Shown here: positions 53,643-61,197 of the stretch, in pieces
Layout of the letters: every line of letters begins with the position of its first letter
Numbering within the stretch: position 1 is the stretch's first letter
NCBI GenBank assembly: GCA_035255045.1
Contig: DATFAA010000006.1
Span: forward strand, 82,296-146,295
Direction of reading: 5' to 3'
Length of the DNA: 64,000 nucleotides
From: JAGTRP01 sp035255045
GTDB taxonomy: Bacteria; Pseudomonadota; Gammaproteobacteria; Burkholderiales; Rhodocyclaceae
Position numbers and translations under genes: made by a program
Notes under the pieces: generated by a model
Seen by the model: the letters and a program-made list of their open reading frames with translations, nothing else
Told to the model about the DNA's origin: nothing
The model's database searches: none

Positions 53643-55421
53643 TCACTGACCGGCCCAGAGCGCCAGGTGCTCGATGACGGGACCCAGGGCCAGCGCCGGG
53701 ACATAGTTCAGGAGGCCCACCAGGAGCACGACCCCCATCACTAAGACGACGAACAGGGGGCCGTGGGTGGGCAGGGTGCCGGCGCCGACGGAAACGCGCT
53801 TTTTGGCGGCCAGGGACCCGGCCATGGCCAGCACCGGCACGATGACGCCAAAGCGGCCGAACCAGACGGCGATGCCCAGCAGGGTGTTGTAGAAGGGTGT
53901 GTTAGCGGACAGCCCGGCGAAGGCGCTGCCGTTGTTGTTGGCGGCGGAGCTGAAGGCGTAGAGGATTTCCGAGAAGCCGTGGGCGCCCGGGTTGGCGATG
54001 CCGGCCCGGCCGGGCTCGGCCATCACGGCGATGGCGGTGCCCATCAGGACCAGGAGCGGCGTCACCAGGATGGCGATGGAGGTCATCTTCATCTCGTAGG
54101 CCTCGATCTTCTTGCCCAAGTATTCCGGGGTGCGGCCGATCATCAGGCCGGCGATGAACACGGCCATGATGGCAAAGACCAGCATGCCGTAGAGGCCGGA
54201 ACCGACGCCGCCGAAGACCACTTCGCCCAACTGCATGCCAATGAGGGGTACCAGGCCGCCCAGGGGCGTGAAGGAGTCGTGCATGGCATTCACTGCGCCG
54301 CAGGAGGCGGCGGTGGTGATGGCGGCGAAGAGGCCGGATTCGGCGATGCCGAAGCGGGTTTCCTTCCCTTCCATGTTGCCCGCAGCCGGATCGACGCCCA
54401 GCTGGGTCAGGAGGGGATTGCCCTGCTGCTCGAAGTGCATGGCGGACACGGCGAGGACGACGAACAGGAGGGTCATGGCGGCCAGCACCGCCCAGCCCTG
54501 ACGGGTATCCCCCACCATGCGCCCGAAGGCATAGCAGAGCGCCCCTGGGATCAGGAAGATGGATAGCATCTGGACGAAGTTGGACAGGGGCGTCGGGTTC
54601 TCGTAGGGATGGGCCGAGTTGGCGTTCATGAAACCGCCGCCGTTGGTACCCAGCGTCTTGATGGCCTCCTGGGAAGCGACCGGCCCCATGGGAAGCGTCT
54701 GGATCTGGGTTTGGGCCGGTTCGGTAACCGCGTTGCCCTTGTCGTCCTTCACCGGCTGGCCGGCTTCATCCCGCTTGGGGTTGTCGTACTGGGTGATCTC
54801 CAGGGTGGTCACGTCCTTGTAGGCGTCGAAGTTCTGTATGGAGCCCTGGCCGACCAGGAAAACGGCGTAGACGATGGAGATGGGCAGCAGTACCCAGAGG
54901 GTGACGCGGGTGAGGTCCACCCAGGCGTTGCCGACGGTCTTGGCCGTGTGGCGGGCAAAGCCGCGGATGAGGGCGATGACCACGGCGATGCCGGTGGCGG
55001 CGGACAGGAAGTTCTGAACCGCCAGCGCCAGCATCTGGGTCAGGTAGCTCATGGTCGACTCGCCGCCGTAACCCTGCCAGTTGGTGTTGGTGACGAAGGA
55101 GAGCGCCGTGTTGAAGGCGGAATCCGGGTTGACGTTGGGCAAGGACTGGGGATTCAACGGCAGCCAAGCCTGCAGGCGCTGCAGCCCATAGACGGCCAGG
55201 ACGCCAAGGAAGTTGAAGAGCAGGATGGCCAAGGCGTACTTCAGCCAGCCCATCTCCTCATCCTGGCGGATGCCGCACAGGCGGTAAAGGGGACGCTCGA
55301 CGCTTCCGCAAAGGTGCAGGCGTCCCTCCATCACGTCGGCGATATAGCTCCCCAGGGGCTTGACCGTGAGCAGGAGGATGCTCAGGAAGAGAGAGAGAAG
55401 AATCCAGGCATGGGAGGTCAT
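53643..55421 (-). CDS. kdpA: KdpA, K+-transporting subunit A
   Basis: 592-residue channel-like membrane subunit from the ATG at 55421 (GGAGGAC upstream). Selectivity-filter-like loops with conserved glycines are visible: NTNWQGYGGESTMSYLTQM, LGTNGGGFMNANSAHPYENPTPLSNF, ASCGAVNAMHDSFTPLGGLVP and AANNNGSAFAGLSANTPFYN. It selects K+ with high affinity. It overlaps kdpF by ATGA. Confidence 0.96.
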   Translation of the reverse strand: MTSHAWILLSLFLSILLLTVKPLGSYIADVMEGRLHLCGSVERPLYRLCGIRQDEEMGWLKYALAILLFNFLGVLAVYGLQRLQAWLPLNPQSLPNVNPDSAFNTALSFVTNTNWQGYGGESTMSYLTQMLALAVQNFLSAATGIAVVIALIRGFARHTAKTVGNAWVDLTRVTLWVLLPISIVYAVFLVGQGSIQNFDAYKDVTTLEITQYDNPKRDEAGQPVKDDKGNAVTEPAQTQIQTLPMGPVASQEAIKTLGTNGGGFMNANSAHPYENPTPLSNFVQMLSIFLIPGALCYAFGRMVGDTRQGWAVLAAMTLLFVVLAVSAMHFEQQGNPLLTQLGVDPAAGNMEGKETRFGIAESGLFAAITTAASCGAVNAMHDSFTPLGGLVPLIGMQLGEVVFGGVGSGLYGMLVFAIMAVFIAGLMIGRTPEYLGKKIEAYEMKMTSIAILVTPLLVLMGTAIAVMAEPGRAGIANPGAHGFSEILYAFSSAANNNGSAFAGLSANTPFYNTLLGIAVWFGRFGVIVPVLAMAGSLAAKKRVSVGAGTLPTHGPLFVVLVMGVVLLVGLLNYVPALALGPVIEHLALWAGQ

Positions 55422-55510
55422 GAGAAGTCCTCCGGGTTGAGCAAGGCCGCCACCAGATAGACCAGCAGTCCGATGGCAACGATGGCGCTGAGAATGTGAA
55501 GCCAGGTCAT
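55418..55510 (-). CDS. kdpF: KdpF, small stabilising subunit
   Basis: 30-residue hydrophobic peptide (MTWLHILSAIVAIGLLVYLV then AALLNPEDFS). The single helix ending in LLxPEDF is the KdpF signature, and the stop overlaps the kdpA start by ATGA. KdpF acts like a lipid between KdpA and KdpB and stabilises the complex. Confidence 0.92.
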   Translation of the reverse strand: MTWLHILSAIVAIGLLVYLVAALLNPEDFS

Positions 55511-55599
55511 TTGGGGCCTCCCAGCCGGGCACAGCCGGCGGCAAGGCCCGCCATCAGGGCGAAGAAGAGACCGATGGCGGCGAGAAAGACGAAATCCAT
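55507..55599 (-). CDS. 30-residue membrane microprotein at the head of the kdp operon
   Basis: Starts at the ATG 55599 and ends at TGA 55507-55509, overlapping kdpF by ATGA. It has one membrane helix (DFVFLAAIGLFFALMAGLAAG) and a short tail (CARLGGPK). Similar tiny frames in front of kdpF occur in other betaproteobacteria. The ATGA chain microprotein-kdpF-kdpA implies coupled translation, so it may be a further small subunit of the pump. No function is known to me. Confidence 0.65.
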   Translation of the reverse strand: MDFVFLAAIGLFFALMAGLAAGCARLGGPK

Positions 55600-55680
55600 A
55601 AGCAAGCTCCGTGTAGGTAATGCCACACGATCATGCTAGGAATTCGGCTATCAAAATATTCAAAAAAGAGCGGGGTGGAA

Positions 55681-55703
55681 CTGTAAAAAGGCCGTAAAAA
55701 TGG
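55681..55703 (-). promoter_or_regulatory. KdpE-binding box upstream of kdpFABC
   Basis: TAAAAA (55684-55689) and TAAAAA (55695-55700) are direct repeats with an 11-base period. On the minus strand this reads TTTTTACGGCCTTTTTACAG, close in layout to the E. coli kdpFABC operator. It lies about 85-100 bases upstream of the first microprotein start. A TTGAAT and a TAGCAT follow on the minus strand but their 19-base spacing is not ideal for a promoter. Confidence 0.65.
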
Positions 55704-55798
55704 CGGCAGATGAGTGTTTTCGAGAGATGGAAGTGGCCATCTGAGTCGAAAGGAGGGGCTGGCAGCGGCGAGCCTGCTCAGCGCGCCCCTTCCGACCA

Positions 55799-56131
55799 TC
55801 AGGCGGTTGAAGGTTGGAGTGCGATGATGGCCATGCCAGCGAGGGCAATGGCCGCCCCTGAGATGTCCCATTGAGTCAAGGGAACGCCATCCACAAACCT
55901 GAGCCAGAGCAACGCAACGGCGATATACATGCCGCCATAGGCCGCGTACGTTCTGCCAGCGGCAGATGGGTGTAACGTCAGGAGCCAGGCAAACAGGGCT
56001 AGCGAAATGGCCGAGGGGATCAGCAGATACAGAGGCCTGCCCTGTCTGAGGACAAGCCAAGGCAGGTAACACCCAATGATTTCGGCCAGGGCGGCCAAGG
56101 CAAACAAGAAGCTGAGGCGTAAGAGTTCCAA
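55799..56131 (-). CDS. YnfA family small membrane protein
   Basis: 110 residues, four membrane helices. LFALAALAEIIGCYLPWLVLRQGRPLYLLIPSAISLALFAWLLTLHP, RTYAAYGGMYIAVALLWLRFVDGVPLTQWDISGAAIALAGMAIIAL is the YnfA (UPF0060) pattern. The family is SMR-like and has been linked to small-molecule efflux. It marks the start of the accessory region to the right of kdp. Confidence 0.92.
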   Translation of the reverse strand: MELLRLSFLFALAALAEIIGCYLPWLVLRQGRPLYLLIPSAISLALFAWLLTLHPSAAGRTYAAYGGMYIAVALLWLRFVDGVPLTQWDISGAAIALAGMAIIALQPSTA

Positions 56132-56329
56132 TGCAGACTCCGATGCGATTTGGGTACGACTTTGGCATACGGATCAATGCAGGTCGCCGGGTTCAATTAC
56201 TGCCTTGTACCAAGCAGCGTGAATCAGCTCGCCACCGGCTACAGACAGCAAGCGCTGCACAGTGGTCCTTCATGGAATGCAGCTTCACCGTCCGCTTAGA
56301 CCGAATTGTTTGCGTAGGCCATCCGTTCG

Positions 56330-56698
56330 GCGCCGACGGCAACGCCTGCGCTGGCCTTTACCCCCTTGGAAATCCAGCTGCTCGATCGCCTGATCCACGA
56401 CCGGCCGGCACCAGGTCACCACCAGCGTCCTCTATCCTCCTATGTCATCCGGCTAGCCCGCCTCGGTGGGTACCTGGCCCGTACCCACGACCCACCCCCT
56501 GGCAATGCCGTTATTTGGCGCGGCATGAACCGGCTCACTGACATCGAATTGGGATTCGCCCTGGGGGCTCAAATTGTGGGTAATTCAAAGGTTCGCCGGG
56601 CGCTTACAATGAGCCTGCATGTGCTCGCCTACAATCTGAAGCGAATGATGAAAATCTTGGGAGTCGGGGGCCTCATGGGAGCTCTGCAGGCCCGGTAG
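56330..56698 (+). pseudogene. Chimera of two transposase C-terminal fragments
   Basis: One open frame joins remnants of two insertion sequences. The first (to about 56570) reads ATPALAFTPLEIQLLDRLI ... IARLGGYLARTHDPPPGNAVIWRGMNRLTDIELGF, typical of the C-terminus of IS4-family transposases. The second (about 56575-56695), VGNSKVRRALTMSLHVLAYNLKRMMKILGVGGLMGA, is the end of an IS1182-type transposase. Neither has its catalytic core, so both are dead. The fusion marks repeated insertion and deletion at this spot. Confidence 0.75.
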
Positions 56699-56881
56699 GG
56701 CCTTATTGCCTCATTTCAGCTGCGCCACCCTCGGCTGATTCCTTGGGCTGGCAGCGAACGGCTTTCCGGCATTCGCCTGCCAGCAAGCACGTGTCCACGG
56801 CGTTTTTGCACAGCCTGGACCCCAAGCGGAAATTGCCGAGTTGGGAAAGCGGACGGTCAAGACCGTCGGAATTCATCGGCC

Positions 56882-56925
56882 TTGCACAGTTTTGTGCGCA
56901 AGTCCGGTGAAATGATGGGTTGGGC
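56882..56925 (-). repeat. attC-like site, truncated (cassette 3)
   Basis: Right after the methyltransferase stop (minus direction) stands GCCCAAC (complement of 56919-56925), a perfect RYYYAAC R-double-prime box, followed by CACCGGACTTGCGCAC, a short loop and TGTGCAAGGCCGATG, forming an imperfect hairpin as in attC sites. No GTTRRRY box ends it, so the distal part seems lost or degenerate, perhaps through the transposon activity next door. Confidence 0.5.
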
Positions 56926-56939
56926 CGCATTCGCCCTGC

Positions 56940-57518
56940 TCACCCGATCTTTTCCGCGTCGTAGTAATTGTTTTCGCCCTTGTCCGTAGACGTAGCGATA
57001 ACGCGAAAACCTGCATCCCGGAGCAATTCAACATAACGCTCTTGCCCAAGGGATGAGCACTCAAGCCCGGTATTCAGGTCGTTCCAGGTGCCGATCCGGA
57101 TAGGGGCCGTGAACAAGAACCGGCCTTTCGGTATCAGTATTCCGGCGACACGGGAAATCAAGGCAGCCTGGTCAGAATCCGATAGCAAGAAGAGGAGACC
57201 TATCGCGATAGCGCCATCGTACCTCCGACCAAAGAAGTCACTCTCTTGTACTCTTGAACATTGAACCGGAATACAGGGGAAGCGTGACCGGAATTCGGCG
57301 ACCAAGGTTGGCGAGCTATCAACAGCCCAAAGTTGCAGCCCCACTGCATCGAGAACGCGCGTTATTGGATAGCCACCGCCACATGCCAACTCGATGACCG
57401 TCGCGCCCCGGCTGAGAGAGCGAGCCCATTGATCCACCACCTCGGAGCCGATTGGTGATGCGTCCCGGCCTCGTAAGAATTCCTGCGCTCTAACTTCATA
57501 TGCTTCAGCAGAATCCAT
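56940..57518 (-). CDS. Class I SAM-dependent methyltransferase (cassette gene)
   Basis: 192 residues. SAM-binding motif I is VIELACGGGYPITRVLDAVGLQLWAVDSSP, with motif IV-like GAIAIGLLFLLSD and post-motif IPKGRFLFTAP. The substrate is not evident. The gene has almost no leader, its GC content is lower than that of the kdp locus, and attC-like sites stand on both sides, as in gene cassettes. Confidence 0.8.
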   Translation of the reverse strand: MDSAEAYEVRAQEFLRGRDASPIGSEVVDQWARSLSRGATVIELACGGGYPITRVLDAVGLQLWAVDSSPTLVAEFRSRFPCIPVQCSRVQESDFFGRRYDGAIAIGLLFLLSDSDQAALISRVAGILIPKGRFLFTAPIRIGTWNDLNTGLECSSLGQERYVELLRDAGFRVIATSTDKGENNYYDAEKIG

Positions 57519-57546
57519 CCCTGATTATCTCCATGCTGGTCTTGCG

Positions 57547-57630
57547 GCCCAACGTTCGCCATAGCCGGCAGCAAGAAGCAGGGCGACGAAGGCGCGCCGG
57601 TTTTCACTGCCCGCGTTGATGGCGTTGCTA
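57547..57630 (-). repeat. attC-like site (cassette 2)
   Basis: In the minus direction the site ends with GTTGGGC (complement of 57547-57553), a perfect GTTRRRY R-prime box. Internal inverted arms pair GCCAT (57558-57562) with ATGGC (57619-57623) and GGCAG (57567-57571) with CTGCC (57607-57611). The proximal box reads TAGCAAC and departs from the RYYYAAC consensus. It lies between the VOC gene and the methyltransferase gene. Confidence 0.55.
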
Positions 57631-57634
57631 TGCG

Positions 57635-58012
57635 TCATTGTTTCATTGGCTGCATTAAGTGCGCGATGGCCCCGGTAGGGTCTGCCACGGCACAGATGCG
57701 ACCAACATCCGGTACGTCATGCGGGGGCACAACGACACTTCCTCCGAGTAAGGAGGCTTGCTTGGCACATTCATCAATATCCTCGACCGCAATATAGGAG
57801 TGCCAATAAGCCCCTTTGCCCGGGGTGTCAGTTGTCGGATTCATCATTCCGGCAACATCTTGGCCATTCTTCTGAAATAGGGTGTAGATACCGAATGGGC
57901 CTGCATCAACTTCCTTGCGTGTCCACCCGAACAGTTTGCTGAAAAAAGTACCGCTGCTCTTCTGATCGGGGGTAACCAGTTCGTGCCAAATGAATGGGGT
58001 CTGTTCAGGCAT
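57635..58012 (-). CDS. VOC (glyoxalase/bleomycin-resistance superfamily) protein (cassette gene)
   Basis: 125 residues, one VOC domain made of two beta-alpha-beta-beta-beta modules. FIWHELVTPDQKSSGTFFSKLFGWTRKE opens module 1 and AYWHSYIAVEDIDECAKQASLLGGSVVVPPHDVPDVGRICAVADPTGAIAHLM is module 2. The pattern resembles the subgroup with metal ligands replaced or partial. Substrate unknown. Its termini coincide with attC-like sites, and VOC proteins are frequent integron cassette cargo. Confidence 0.85.
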   Translation of the reverse strand: MPEQTPFIWHELVTPDQKSSGTFFSKLFGWTRKEVDAGPFGIYTLFQKNGQDVAGMMNPTTDTPGKGAYWHSYIAVEDIDECAKQASLLGGSVVVPPHDVPDVGRICAVADPTGAIAHLMQPMKQ

Positions 58013-58040
58013 AGGGCTTCCTTCTCCGATGTGTCATGGC

Positions 58041-58133
58041 GCATAACGTGGGAGGTAAGCGGACTGCCGCGCGGGGCGGAACAGGAAAACCAAGGTGGGT
58101 GTTCGGCAGGTCCGCTTGTCCGCAGGGTTAGAA
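58041..58133 (-). repeat. attC-like site (cassette 1)
   Basis: In the minus direction it begins with TTCTAAC (58127-58133), which contains the stop codon of the upstream gene, and ends with GTTATGC (complement of 58041-58047), one base from GTTRRRY. The arms AAGCGGAC and GTCCGCTT (58057-58064 with 58110-58117) form a perfect 8-bp stem, extended by GCCG/CGGC with an unpaired base. Its sequence is related along its whole length to the site at 63805-63885. Confidence 0.6.
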
Positions 58134-58730
58134 CTCATTCCCGGCACGCTCCTTTACTTTGGCCAGAAGACGAATAGACAGGTCTTCGTCGTTCGCTAGT
58201 TCGGCAATTCCGAAGACGGACATGACTCCGACGAACTCAGCAAAAGCGAGAACTTCAAGAACTTCGTCCAGAGAGTAATTCGGTTCGATACCATCGCTCG
58301 TGTTCCAACGTTGAACGTGAAGCCCGCCTGTGTGGGTGTAGGCGCACATTGAATCCCAGCCCTTCGCTTTTATCCGCGAAAGCGCTTTTTCCGAAAAGCC
58401 TGGCGTTTTCTCGACGGCGGAGAGGAGTTCGTTAATTCGTGGCGGCTCCTCGCCACGGAGGTATTTATCGATCTCTGCATCGGATGCGCAATGCGCGAGC
58501 CATTGACCACGAATATAAGCTTCAAACTGGCTTCGAATGAGTGAAAAACTTGAAGCAAACAGACGGTGCTCGATAAGTACGACAATTGCATGGTGATGGT
58601 CTTGAGCGATGGCGAAGCACGATCCCGCGGCCCGCGTTCGATTGCTAGCCGGAAGAGGTTTCTCGTGGACGGCGAGTCGTAACCATTCCACATACTCGCC
58701 TGCGTCTTGAATGCGTTCAGATGGGACCAT
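58128..58730 (-). CDS. Hypothetical helical protein (cassette gene)
   Basis: 200 residues, mostly alpha-helical, with conserved-looking blocks SCFAIAQDHHHAIVVLIEHRLFASSFSLIRSQFEAYIRGQWLAHCASDAEIDKYL and DEVLEVLAFAEFVGVMSVFGIAELANDEDLSIRLLAKV. It resembles a DUF6988-like family of unknown function often found among mobile cassettes. The ATG at 58730 follows GTTAGAA (58734-58740), a near-perfect cassette boundary, with only 3 bases between them. Confidence 0.7.
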   Translation of the reverse strand: MVPSERIQDAGEYVEWLRLAVHEKPLPASNRTRAAGSCFAIAQDHHHAIVVLIEHRLFASSFSLIRSQFEAYIRGQWLAHCASDAEIDKYLRGEEPPRINELLSAVEKTPGFSEKALSRIKAKGWDSMCAYTHTGGLHVQRWNTSDGIEPNYSLDEVLEVLAFAEFVGVMSVFGIAELANDEDLSIRLLAKVKERAGNEF

Positions 58731-59100
58731 GAGTTCTAACAGATATTAAACGGGCCGTCTGGGTCCGTATATGAATTGATATCCATGCACCCATTATGTC
58801 GCCGGGATTGCCTGTGGGGCAAGGAAATAGCCGCGGCTGCGTCCGTATAACAACTCCAATAACACGGACGCCAGGAAGGAGGCAGAGATGTCCGCTACCG
58901 GGACAAAGCCTCAATGGCCGGTCATGGCCGAACTGAGACGAAACTGCTCTTTCATCGCGCCCGCCAGAAAGCAGATAGCGCCAGCAGGATTGCCGCGTTG
59001 TGGTCAGCTGACTCCAGCGGAAATGGTTATCACTCCAGATTACACAGCAAAACCAAAGCGAGATCACAAAACATTTGCGGAGAGCGGCATTGGTTAGCGC
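58731..59100. other. Non-coding stretch beyond the first cassette
   Basis: About 370 bases with no convincing gene. It contains the stem GCGTCCGT (58839-58846) / ACGGACGC (58864-58871) with a 17-base loop, which could be a recombination or terminator element at the head of the cassette array. A 69-codon plus-strand frame at 58888-59097 (AELRRNCSFIAPARKQIAPAGL...) resembles short frames seen around mobile DNA but lacks a family. No integron integrase gene is present. Confidence 0.45.
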
Positions 59101-59428
59101 ATAAACGCGGGGCCGGCCAGCGCTAGCAGGACCGGCCAGGGGGAGCCGACCAGGCCCATCTGCGAGCGTTAGCGAGTTGGGCCAGGTTGGGGGGAAGGCG
59201 GATTTATCGCCGGACCCCGGGTGCAGGGCGGCAGCCTTGCGGGGGGAGCCGCCGGCAAGGCCCCCCATCTGCGAGCCAAGACATAAGACTGGCCATCTGC
59301 GAGACCGCTTGCGGCCGAGTTGGCCAGGCGTTGTCGCCGGCGAGTTGGGGGGCCGCGTCCGAGCGGGGGGCGAAGCCCCGGGGGGCGCCGCAGGCCGACT
59401 GACTGGCGGGTGCGCAAAGCGCCCCCGG

Positions 59429-59490
59429 CAGGAGGGAGCCCACGCGTGGAGCGAAGCGCAAGGCGTGGGCTCCCTCCTGAAAGGAGGGAG
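59429..59490 (+). promoter_or_regulatory. Two mutually exclusive stems (17-bp versus 8-bp)
   Basis: CAGGAGGGAGCCCACGC (59429-59445) pairs perfectly with 59463-59479 over a 17-base loop. The same 3' strand (CTCCCTCC, 59470-59477) can instead pair with GGAGGGAG (59483-59490) over 5 bases. The two folds exclude each other, as in attenuators and riboswitch platforms. No poly-T run follows, and the next gene starts 210 bases away. Confidence 0.55.
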
Positions 59491-59517
59491 GACTGCGAGC
59501 CCCCCTGCTAAGCCCGA

Positions 59518-59617
59518 CAAGGAGCGCAGCGACCCAGGGCGCGGAGCCTTGCTGCAGCAAGGCGGAGGGCAAGTGCCAACGGCACGCGCAGCCACGGCAA
59601 GGAGCGCAGCGACCCAG
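59518..59617. repeat. 20-bp direct repeat, two copies
   Basis: CAAGGAGCGCAGCGACCCAG is present at 59518-59537 and 59598-59617, identical, 80 bases apart, with the hairpin CCTTGCTGCAGCAAGG between them. This could be an iteron-like or protein-binding pair ahead of the gene at 59704. Confidence 0.75.
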
Positions 59618-59703
59618 TGGCGGAGAAATGAAACCGCCAATTTTTTCTATAGGCCCTTGCGTATACAACTCCGTACGTGACTTAACCGAGAGAGGAACGG
59701 AGT

Positions 59704-60537
59704 ATGAATCGGAGTGGAACACCAGAGGCTCTGGCCGGATACCAGGGTACAGGAAGACAAGTTGGGGCAGAAAATGCAGCCAGAGTCGCGGCGTGGACAT
59801 ACGCCTGGGGTTGGACCACAGAACCCGTTATCCAGGCGCTACTAGGAGTAAAGCGGCGGCCATGTCGTGATCTGGTGCGCAGAGGTGTGCTCCAGCAGAT
59901 CACGCCTCCCCCAGGGCACCTGACTGCATATATCGTTGGCAGTGCCTGGCTGCCGAAAGCCCTGGAGCGATTTGAAAAAACGCATGGCTTTTTGATTGAT
60001 TACCCATACCCGAGGACAGCGATTCCTTTCTCCGCATATGGCTCGCATAGCCATCAGGTTCAACTGATCGCCCTGGCACAGTTTAATCAGCGATACGGCC
60101 AGATCATTGCCGAGCGAGTGCTTCGCAAGCAGTCGACGAAGGAAGCTGTTCCTGATTTCATCTTCCGCGTTCGGGGAAAGGTTGAGTGGCACGAGGTCGA
60201 ACTATCGCCTAAGTACACCGAGCGGCTGTTCTTCCAACTCCAGGAACGGGAATCCGCCCGTCGGGCTGGGCGGTTCACCAAACTAGTCTGGTGGTGCGCT
60301 CGTCCTGGGATCGCCGACAATCTAACAGCCGCCCTCAATCGAGAGAGAATTCCCTACGTCCAGCGACGCGGCGATGGACGAATCGTTCGAGATGACACAA
60401 TGGAAGGCTGGAACCCAGCCCAACTGCGAAAGGCCAGCAAGATCCTATTGGTTGATGATATGAAGAGCGACCCTGTTGAATTCAATAATTGTCGGATTAA
60501 CTTCTCGGAACCAATAAAGCAGGAAGGATTTGCCTAG
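59704..60537 (+). CDS. Putative replication-relaxation/HTH-nuclease-like mobile-element protein
   Basis: 277 residues with GAGAGGAACGG before the start. The N-terminal third looks like a helix-turn-helix DNA-binding part (AAWTYAWGWTTEPVIQALLGVKRRPCRDLVRRGVLQQ). In the middle, HSHQVQLIALAQFNQRYG and PDFIFRVRGKVEWHEVELSPKYTERLFFQLQERE resemble the replication-relaxation family, where a PD...(E)VELTxK block is conserved and may be a PD-(D/E)XK-type nuclease site. The family call is tentative. It is the only sizeable plus-strand gene in the structured region. Confidence 0.55.
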   Translation: MNRSGTPEALAGYQGTGRQVGAENAARVAAWTYAWGWTTEPVIQALLGVKRRPCRDLVRRGVLQQITPPPGHLTAYIVGSAWLPKALERFEKTHGFLIDYPYPRTAIPFSAYGSHSHQVQLIALAQFNQRYGQIIAERVLRKQSTKEAVPDFIFRVRGKVEWHEVELSPKYTERLFFQLQERESARRAGRFTKLVWWCARPGIADNLTAALNRERIPYVQRRGDGRIVRDDTMEGWNPAQLRKASKILLVDDMKSDPVEFNNCRINFSEPIKQEGFA

Positions 60538-60677
60538 GCATATCTATGAATAAGGACAACTAGCGTCCCGACCGTCCCAGTTCGCCCCTGAGCAGAAGTA
60601 CGGCATGCTGAAACGCCAACTTTCAGAAGTTGACTCAAAACGCGACCAGCTGTTTGAGTTTGTCGGGGGGCACCAGG

Positions 60678-60702
60678 AGGGGAGAGTCTTTGACTCTCCC
60701 CT
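60678..60702 (+). terminator. Perfect 11-bp hairpin after the gene at 59704
   Basis: AGGGGAGAGTC (60678-60688), TTT loop and GACTCTCCCCT (60692-60702), followed by GCTTTCATC. The stem is very stable but the T-run is short. It lies between two convergent genes and could end both transcripts. Confidence 0.6.
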
Positions 60703-60744
60703 GCTTTCATCGACCTGTCGTCGTTATCAATAAACGGATCGACA

Positions 60745-61188
60745 TTACAAAAGCCATTTGTACCACCAAGCTGATCTTTCCGCGGATGTAATATCTTCTG
60801 CTGTATAAGCTCGGCAGTTATTACTGCTCGTCCGTATTACTCGATTGAGCTTTTCAAGCTCGCTATGGGTCGGATTCCGGTAGAAGAATGAATCATCCGA
60901 GAACGGTGCGACAGCCCTGTATATAAATCCTTCATCGATGCTGCCGATAACGATACTCAAGTTATTTGATACAGTGCATGACGCGATATGTTGTGTAGTT
61001 TGATTTTCCACCACTACCGCATCACTAACCGCCTGCTCAATTGTTGGCTTTGGCAGAAAACATGAATTAACGAGTGCCATATAACCAAAGAGCAGAACTA
61101 ATATCAATAAAACTCTGACACAATATTGACTCTTACCATTGAGCTGTCTCAGCTCGCCAAAGGTGCAGTCAAAAATCAGATCAAGCAT
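60745..61188 (-). CDS. Hypothetical membrane-anchored protein
   Basis: 147 residues if started at the ATG 61188; a longer form to 61254 is possible. One strong hydrophobic helix (CVRVLLILVLLFGYMALVNSCFL) is followed by a soluble domain (TIEQAVSDAVVVENQTTQHIASCTVSNNLSIVIGSIDEGFIYRAVAPFSDDSFFYRNPTHSELEKLNRVIR). VNSC may be a poor lipobox. Low GC, no recognised family. It overlaps no other gene if the antitoxin-like gene starts at 61198. Confidence 0.5.
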   Translation of the reverse strand: MLDLIFDCTFGELRQLNGKSQYCVRVLLILVLLFGYMALVNSCFLPKPTIEQAVSDAVVVENQTTQHIASCTVSNNLSIVIGSIDEGFIYRAVAPFSDDSFFYRNPTHSELEKLNRVIRTSSNNCRAYTAEDITSAERSAWWYKWLL

Positions 61189-61197
61189 AATTCCCTC

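Larger units (their letters stand above)
59111..59650. other. Long, extremely structured GC-rich non-coding region
   Basis: About 540 bases filled with hairpins. GGCCGG (59111-59116) pairs with CCGGCC (59132-59137). GGCCCA...TGGGCC (59153-59183) and CTGGCCA...TGGCCAG (59289-59327) share the inner motif CCATCTGCGAG...CGAGTTGG while their outer pairs differ in a compensating way, which points to conserved RNA or single-strand structure. CCATCTGCGAG also occurs a third time near 59265. All long open frames here lack family features and occur on both strands, as expected of GC-rich DNA. It lies directly upstream of the gene at 59704. Confidence 0.6.

Noticed and set aside
58888..59097. A 69-codon gene after the cassette array
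   Set aside because: No family and no clear ribosome site; the sequence looks like a worn mobile-DNA fragment.
59111..59650. Group II intron or retron
   Set aside because: No reverse transcriptase is in the window, and no domain V-like hairpin was recognised.
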